7,901 nt of DNA. Source: Thermoplasmatales archaeon ex4484_6 (GTDB lineage Archaea > Thermoplasmatota > Penumbrarchaeia > Penumbrarchaeales > Penumbrarchaeaceae). The DNA is taken from positions 1-7,901 of the forward strand of contig NJDO01000082.1 in the NCBI GenBank assembly GCA_002254385.1, read 5' to 3'. This document shows, in pieces, positions 5,373-7,901 of this stretch. The stretch's first letter is position 1. Each line of letters starts with the position of its first letter. The position numbers were made by a program, and so were the translations under genes. Below the pieces are notes generated by a model. It ran no database searches and had not been told where the DNA came from. It worked only from the letters and a program-made list of their open reading frames with translations.

Positions 5373-6440
5373 ATGCTAAAGATTACGCCACCTGCGGAGC
5401 TTGTGGAGTTGAAGGAGGTCTGTTCCAGCGTGCCCGATGGCAGGGCCGACATGGTGGATCATCTGATGAAGGAGCTGTTCCCCTTGATGGATTTCGATAC
5501 ATGGGTGGGAACGGTTGTCCAGGGGATCCCGGAGGGATATGCGACCACCTTCGGCACAATTTCAAGATCGCTGGGGACCGAAACGGCCTCAAGGGCAGTC
5601 GGGAGTTTTGCGGCGGCCGGCAGGAGGGATGTTCCCTGCCACAGGATCGTCTATTCCGATGGAAGTGTTCCCCCGTCATCGGTGGACCTTCTTGCGGGAG
5701 AGATGGAACTGGTCAGGAAGGGTGATGTATGGTTCGCCCCCGGGGAGAGGATCATCCGCCACATCACGTTCGAGCCCTCGCCCTTCGGCTCCCTTTCCCT
5801 GCATCAGGAACTGATGAGGGGCCTTCTTGACGGGAACAGACACGATTTCGGGCTCATTGCCGGTATCGATATATCGTCACGGAACGATACAAACGTCTGT
5901 GCCGTCTGCACCTTCACCCCGGATGGCGAATCCGTGGGGGAGATATGTCACAGGGGCGGTATGGGTATCCCATACGTTAGCGGGTTCCTGTTCTACAGGG
6001 AAGCTCCCCTGATGATACCCGCCGTCATCAGGGCTGAGGAGAATGGTTTCGTTGACGGAGATACCCTTCTCGTCATCGACGGGAACGGCGCACTTCACCC
6101 GCGCAGGATGGGTCTGGCAAGCGAGGTCGGTACGGCTCTCGGTATGAAGAGCTGCGGAGTTGCCAAGAAGCTTATAATGGGAACGTTGAGTGAGTGGAGG
6201 GAACTGCGTCCGGGGGAGTACATATCTTCCGTTACGGTGGGGGATGAGGTTCTGGGTAAAGCTTCAAGGACGGGAAGCGGCTCTCCCATCTACATATCGA
6301 CGGGATGGGGGACCGATCTTCGGGATGTCACAACGGTCCTCATTTCACTCAAGAGAGGTAGACTTCCCCTGCCCGTGAAGAGGGCCCATGAGCTGGCGAA
6401 CAGATGCAGGAGATCAGAACCCCCATCTGGCCACCTTTAG
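5373..6440 (+). CDS. Bifunctional O6-alkylguanine-DNA alkyltransferase / endonuclease V fusion
   Basis: This is a two-domain DNA-repair protein of 355 residues. The N-terminal part (about 40-125) is the DNA-binding and active-site domain of O6-alkylguanine-DNA alkyltransferase: IPEGYATTFG (52-61), the arginine finger in RAVG (74-77), and PCHR with the acceptor Cys89 (88-91). A likely Glu partner is at 110. The usual Asn before PCHR is missing. The C-terminal part (about 160-345) is endonuclease V, which nicks DNA near deaminated adenine (inosine): GIDIS with Asp166, YVSGFLFYRE with Tyr201 and Glu210, IDGNG with Asp236, HPRR with His242, and GVAKK with Lys265 (241-266). The three acidic metal residues are intact. 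Three positions that are histidine in E. coli EndoV are changed: Asn238, Glu251 and Trp312. A fused AGT-EndoV enzyme with both activities is known from Ferroplasma acidarmanus. The ATG at 5373 follows AGGTGG at 5361-5366; a TTG lies one codon earlier. It ends inside the 3' end of the KH gene. Confidence 0.93.
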   Translation: MLKITPPAELVELKEVCSSVPDGRADMVDHLMKELFPLMDFDTWVGTVVQGIPEGYATTFGTISRSLGTETASRAVGSFAAAGRRDVPCHRIVYSDGSVPPSSVDLLAGEMELVRKGDVWFAPGERIIRHITFEPSPFGSLSLHQELMRGLLDGNRHDFGLIAGIDISSRNDTNVCAVCTFTPDGESVGEICHRGGMGIPYVSGFLFYREAPLMIPAVIRAEENGFVDGDTLLVIDGNGALHPRRMGLASEVGTALGMKSCGVAKKLIMGTLSEWRELRPGEYISSVTVGDEVLGKASRTGSGSPIYISTGWGTDLRDVTTVLISLKRGRLPLPVKRAHELANRCRRSEPPSGHL

Positions 6441-6956
6441 GTCCCTTCTCTTCTTCTCCATGTATGAATAGACCGATGAGTGTTCGGATCCGTTCAGTAT
6501 CATCGTTACCGCCTTCGACGCCACCTTCATTCCCTCAATGTCCCCGATGAGGGCCACGGTATTGCCCTTGATTGATATCATGCAGTCGGTCAGCTCCTCT
6601 ATCAGACGTCTGGTCTTTCCCCCAGAGCCGATGACCCTTGACCGCACCTGTATTATTCTCTTCTTCGACCTGCCGGTGAAGTCCCTTATGTCGAATTCCT
6701 CGTAATACATGTCGTCCTCGAGCAGCTTCAGAGCATGTTCGGGAGAGAATCCCCTGCCCACCGCCCGGAGAACGTCCCTCATCCGGAAGGTGAGATACGG
6801 GTCCGGTGCATCATCATCGTAAAGGACGACCTCTCCGGATTCGGAATCCACCTCGATCCTGGCATTGCACCTCTTCTGAAGCAGCCTGAGGGTCTCGCCC
6901 TTCTTTCCTATCAGAACCCCCACCCTGTCCAGCGGAACCTTGAACCGATACGACAT
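6414..6956 (-). CDS. Two-KH-domain RNA-binding protein, archaeal Dim2/Krr1 (Pno1) type
   Basis: This 180-residue protein belongs to the archaeal family related to eukaryotic Pno1/Dim2 and Krr1, which act in small-subunit rRNA processing and ribosome assembly. KH domain 1 covers about residues 3-50, with its RNA-contacting GxxG loop as GKKG (17-20). A helical linker with acidic residues follows (51-90). KH domain 2 covers about 98-158, with the loop GSGG at 110-113 after RSRVI. The C-terminus is basic (KKRRDLKVAR, 168-177). Length is typical for the archaeal family. The start at 6956 is chosen because the protein then opens MSYRFKVPLDRVGVLIG, and GGAGGT lies just upstream (6964-6959), though only two bases separate it from the ATG. 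A TATA box at 7003-6994 fits. Upstream in-frame ATGs to 7070 fall over the promoter and are rejected. Its 3' end overlaps that of the AGT-EndoV gene by 27 bp. Confidence 0.93.
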   Translation of the reverse strand: MSYRFKVPLDRVGVLIGKKGETLRLLQKRCNARIEVDSESGEVVLYDDDAPDPYLTFRMRDVLRAVGRGFSPEHALKLLEDDMYYEEFDIRDFTGRSKKRIIQVRSRVIGSGGKTRRLIEELTDCMISIKGNTVALIGDIEGMKVASKAVTMILNGSEHSSVYSYMEKKRRDLKVARWGF

Positions 6957-6993
6957 GGACCTCCCCCTGAGGAGGTTGAATAGATTGGAGGAC

Positions 6994-7003
6994 CCTATAA
7001 AAG
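6994..7003 (-). promoter_or_regulatory. TATA box of the KH-protein gene
   Basis: On the minus strand this reads CCTTTTATAG, a clear archaeal-type TATA element, with AAACC immediately before it as a possible BRE. Transcription is expected near 6972, giving a leader of about 16 nt with GGGGGAGGT before the ATG at 6956. Spacing and sequence agree well. Confidence 0.55.
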
Positions 7004-7077
7004 GTTTGTTCCCCGCCGCCTGCGGATGGTTGAGAAATGACATATATATCTGGAATATGTTCATCAGCAAAGGGATG

Positions 7078-7106
7078 GGGGAATGCGTTTTGGGGTTGCA
7101 TTCCCC
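7078..7106. repeat. 9-bp perfect inverted repeat in the divergent promoter region
   Basis: GGGGAATGC (7078-7086) and GCATTCCCC (7098-7106) pair perfectly over 9 bp with an 11-base loop containing TTTTGGGG. The repeat ends four bases before the TATA box of the plus-strand helical gene. It could be an operator for that promoter, or the start of a short structured transcript driven by the CATATATAT box at 7041-7049, whose start point would be near 7071. Position and symmetry are seen; the role is inference. Confidence 0.45.
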
Positions 7107-7110
7107 GTGA

Positions 7111-7138
7111 GTATAAAAACAGAGAAACGGATATAAAC
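7111..7138 (+). promoter_or_regulatory. Tandem TATA-like boxes for the helical-repeat gene
   Basis: GTATAAAAAC at 7111-7120 and ATATAAAC at 7131-7138 are both good archaeal TATA candidates. They predict starts near 7141 and 7161, giving leaders of about 45 or 25 nt. GGAG motifs at 7171-7174 and 7177-7180 lie shortly before the ATG at 7186 and can serve as the ribosome-binding site. Confidence 0.5.
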
Positions 7139-7185
7139 AAAGACGTGGGATTCAAAACCAACCCTCTCCCGGAGATGGAGATAAT

Positions 7186-7901
7186 ATGGCGGTCCTTGAG
7201 GATGAGGATTTGAAGGATGCCCTTGAAGAGGCACTTTGGCAGGTGGAGGAGGCCAAGAGGCTCTCACTTTCGATAACCAGGAGTATGAACTTCATAAACC
7301 TTTCCAGGGAAGCCCAGGGTTACGGCAACAAACGTCTGGCCATCGGCCTCCTGAACAAGGCTCGCGAATCGCTCTTCAACGACCTTGTTCAGTATTCGAT
7401 AGAGAATTCCGGCGGAAATACGGATGCCATTTCCCAGATGAAGCTGGAAAGGACGATCAAGGATGCAAGGGAAATATTCATGAAGGGTTCGGCAAAGAAA
7501 GCATACGAGATTCTGCTCTCCGTGGTGAAAGAGGATGGAGAGTGCGGCCCCGTATCGGAAGAGCCATGCGATGATGACGGGGAAGTGAAGCTCTACTCCG
7601 AGGCTCTCGACTCCCTTCAGAAGGTATGGTTGAAGATGAAGCAGGAGGAGAAGAGGGGCAAGGACATGTCAAAGGCACAGAAGCTCGTCAGGGAGGCAAA
7701 GGCCCTCCTTTCAAGGGGGAATTACGATCAGGTCCTTGCTCTCTGCAAGGACGTTTCCGATGCCATCCTGTCACCCCAGGACAGATTGAAGGAGGAGGTG
7801 GAGGAGACAATGGAGGAGATAACCCGGACCATGAGGGGTTTGTTCCCCGAAGGCCCGAGGTCCCCCAAGGAGAGGTTCTTCAAGAAACAGATAGAGGAGC
7901 T
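7186..7901 (+). CDS. Uncharacterised alpha-helical repeat / coiled-coil protein, partial
   Basis: The frame opens at an ATG at 7186 and stays open for 238 codons to the window edge, so the C-terminus is missing. The ATG follows GGAG motifs by five or more bases and tandem TATA boxes. I do not recognise a named family. The protein is strongly charged (Glu, Lys, Asp, Arg) and almost wholly helical, with no membrane segment or signal peptide. Two stretches look like copies of a helical-hairpin repeat about 75 residues apart: residues 85-116 (AREIFMKGSAKKAYEIL core) and 161-193 (AKALLSRGNYDQVLAL core), both of the form A-x3-L-x2-G-x-Y/A-x3-L-x-L, reminiscent of TPR-like hairpins. An acidic, Cys-containing linker (116-133) and a coiled-coil-like segment (200-215) separate or follow them. 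It may be a scaffold, or a cytoskeletal or chromosome-associated protein, but no function can be assigned. Confidence 0.85.
   Translation, partial: MAVLEDEDLKDALEEALWQVEEAKRLSLSITRSMNFINLSREAQGYGNKRLAIGLLNKARESLFNDLVQYSIENSGGNTDAISQMKLERTIKDAREIFMKGSAKKAYEILLSVVKEDGECGPVSEEPCDDDGEVKLYSEALDSLQKVWLKMKQEEKRGKDMSKAQKLVREAKALLSRGNYDQVLALCKDVSDAILSPQDRLKEEVEETMEEITRTMRGLFPEGPRSPKERFFKKQIEE

Overview
The window looks like a piece of an archaeal chromosome, most likely from Thermoplasmatota (Thermoplasmata-type lineage, moderate-to-high GC, rich in AGG/AGA arginine codons). The reasons are an archaeal-type PheS, an archaeal Dim2/Krr1-type two-KH protein, A/T-rich TATA-like boxes about 26 nt before expected transcription starts, genes with no Shine-Dalgarno mixed with genes that have one, and an O6-alkylguanine alkyltransferase fused to endonuclease V. 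That fusion is known from Ferroplasma, another member of this phylum. The lineage call is inference, not a database result. I see no mobile element, tRNA, rRNA or CRISPR array.

Layout. Positions 1-231 are AT-rich at the left and hold no convincing gene; the last part carries a promoter and leader for a 45-residue orphan protein (232-369, +). Reading leftwards on the minus strand come a CYTH-superfamily protein (2577-2002) and then phenylalanyl-tRNA synthetase alpha chain (1964-408), which converges on the small gene. The CYTH gene and a plus-strand M18 zinc aminopeptidase (2697-4127) diverge from a shared regulatory region of roughly 100 bp. The aminopeptidase ends at a hairpin. About 150 bp further on is the 3' end of a minus-strand 2x[4Fe-4S] ferredoxin (4449-4279), which has its own promoter and a leader rich in inverted repeats. 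Upstream of it on the same strand is an Icc-type metallophosphoesterase (5351-4542). Only 21 bp from its start, the AGT-EndoV fusion gene (5373-6440, +) begins in the opposite direction. The fusion converges with, and overlaps by 27 bp, the Dim2/Krr1 KH gene (6956-6414, -). A 229-bp divergent promoter region separates the KH gene from a plus-strand helical-repeat protein that starts at 7186 and runs off the window.

How the genes work together. This is mostly housekeeping: translation (PheS, KH ribosome-assembly factor), DNA repair (AGT-EndoV), proteolysis (M18), electron transfer (ferredoxin) and phosphate-ester or nucleotide chemistry (CYTH, metallophosphoesterase). Strand changes are frequent and most genes appear to have their own promoter, so no long operon is evident. 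I do not see a clear new multi-gene system. The most unusual items are the endonuclease V domain, where three positions that are histidine in E. coli EndoV are changed while the carboxylate core is kept; the uncharacterised helical-repeat protein with a 9-bp perfect inverted repeat upstream of its promoter; and the palindromic leader of the ferredoxin.
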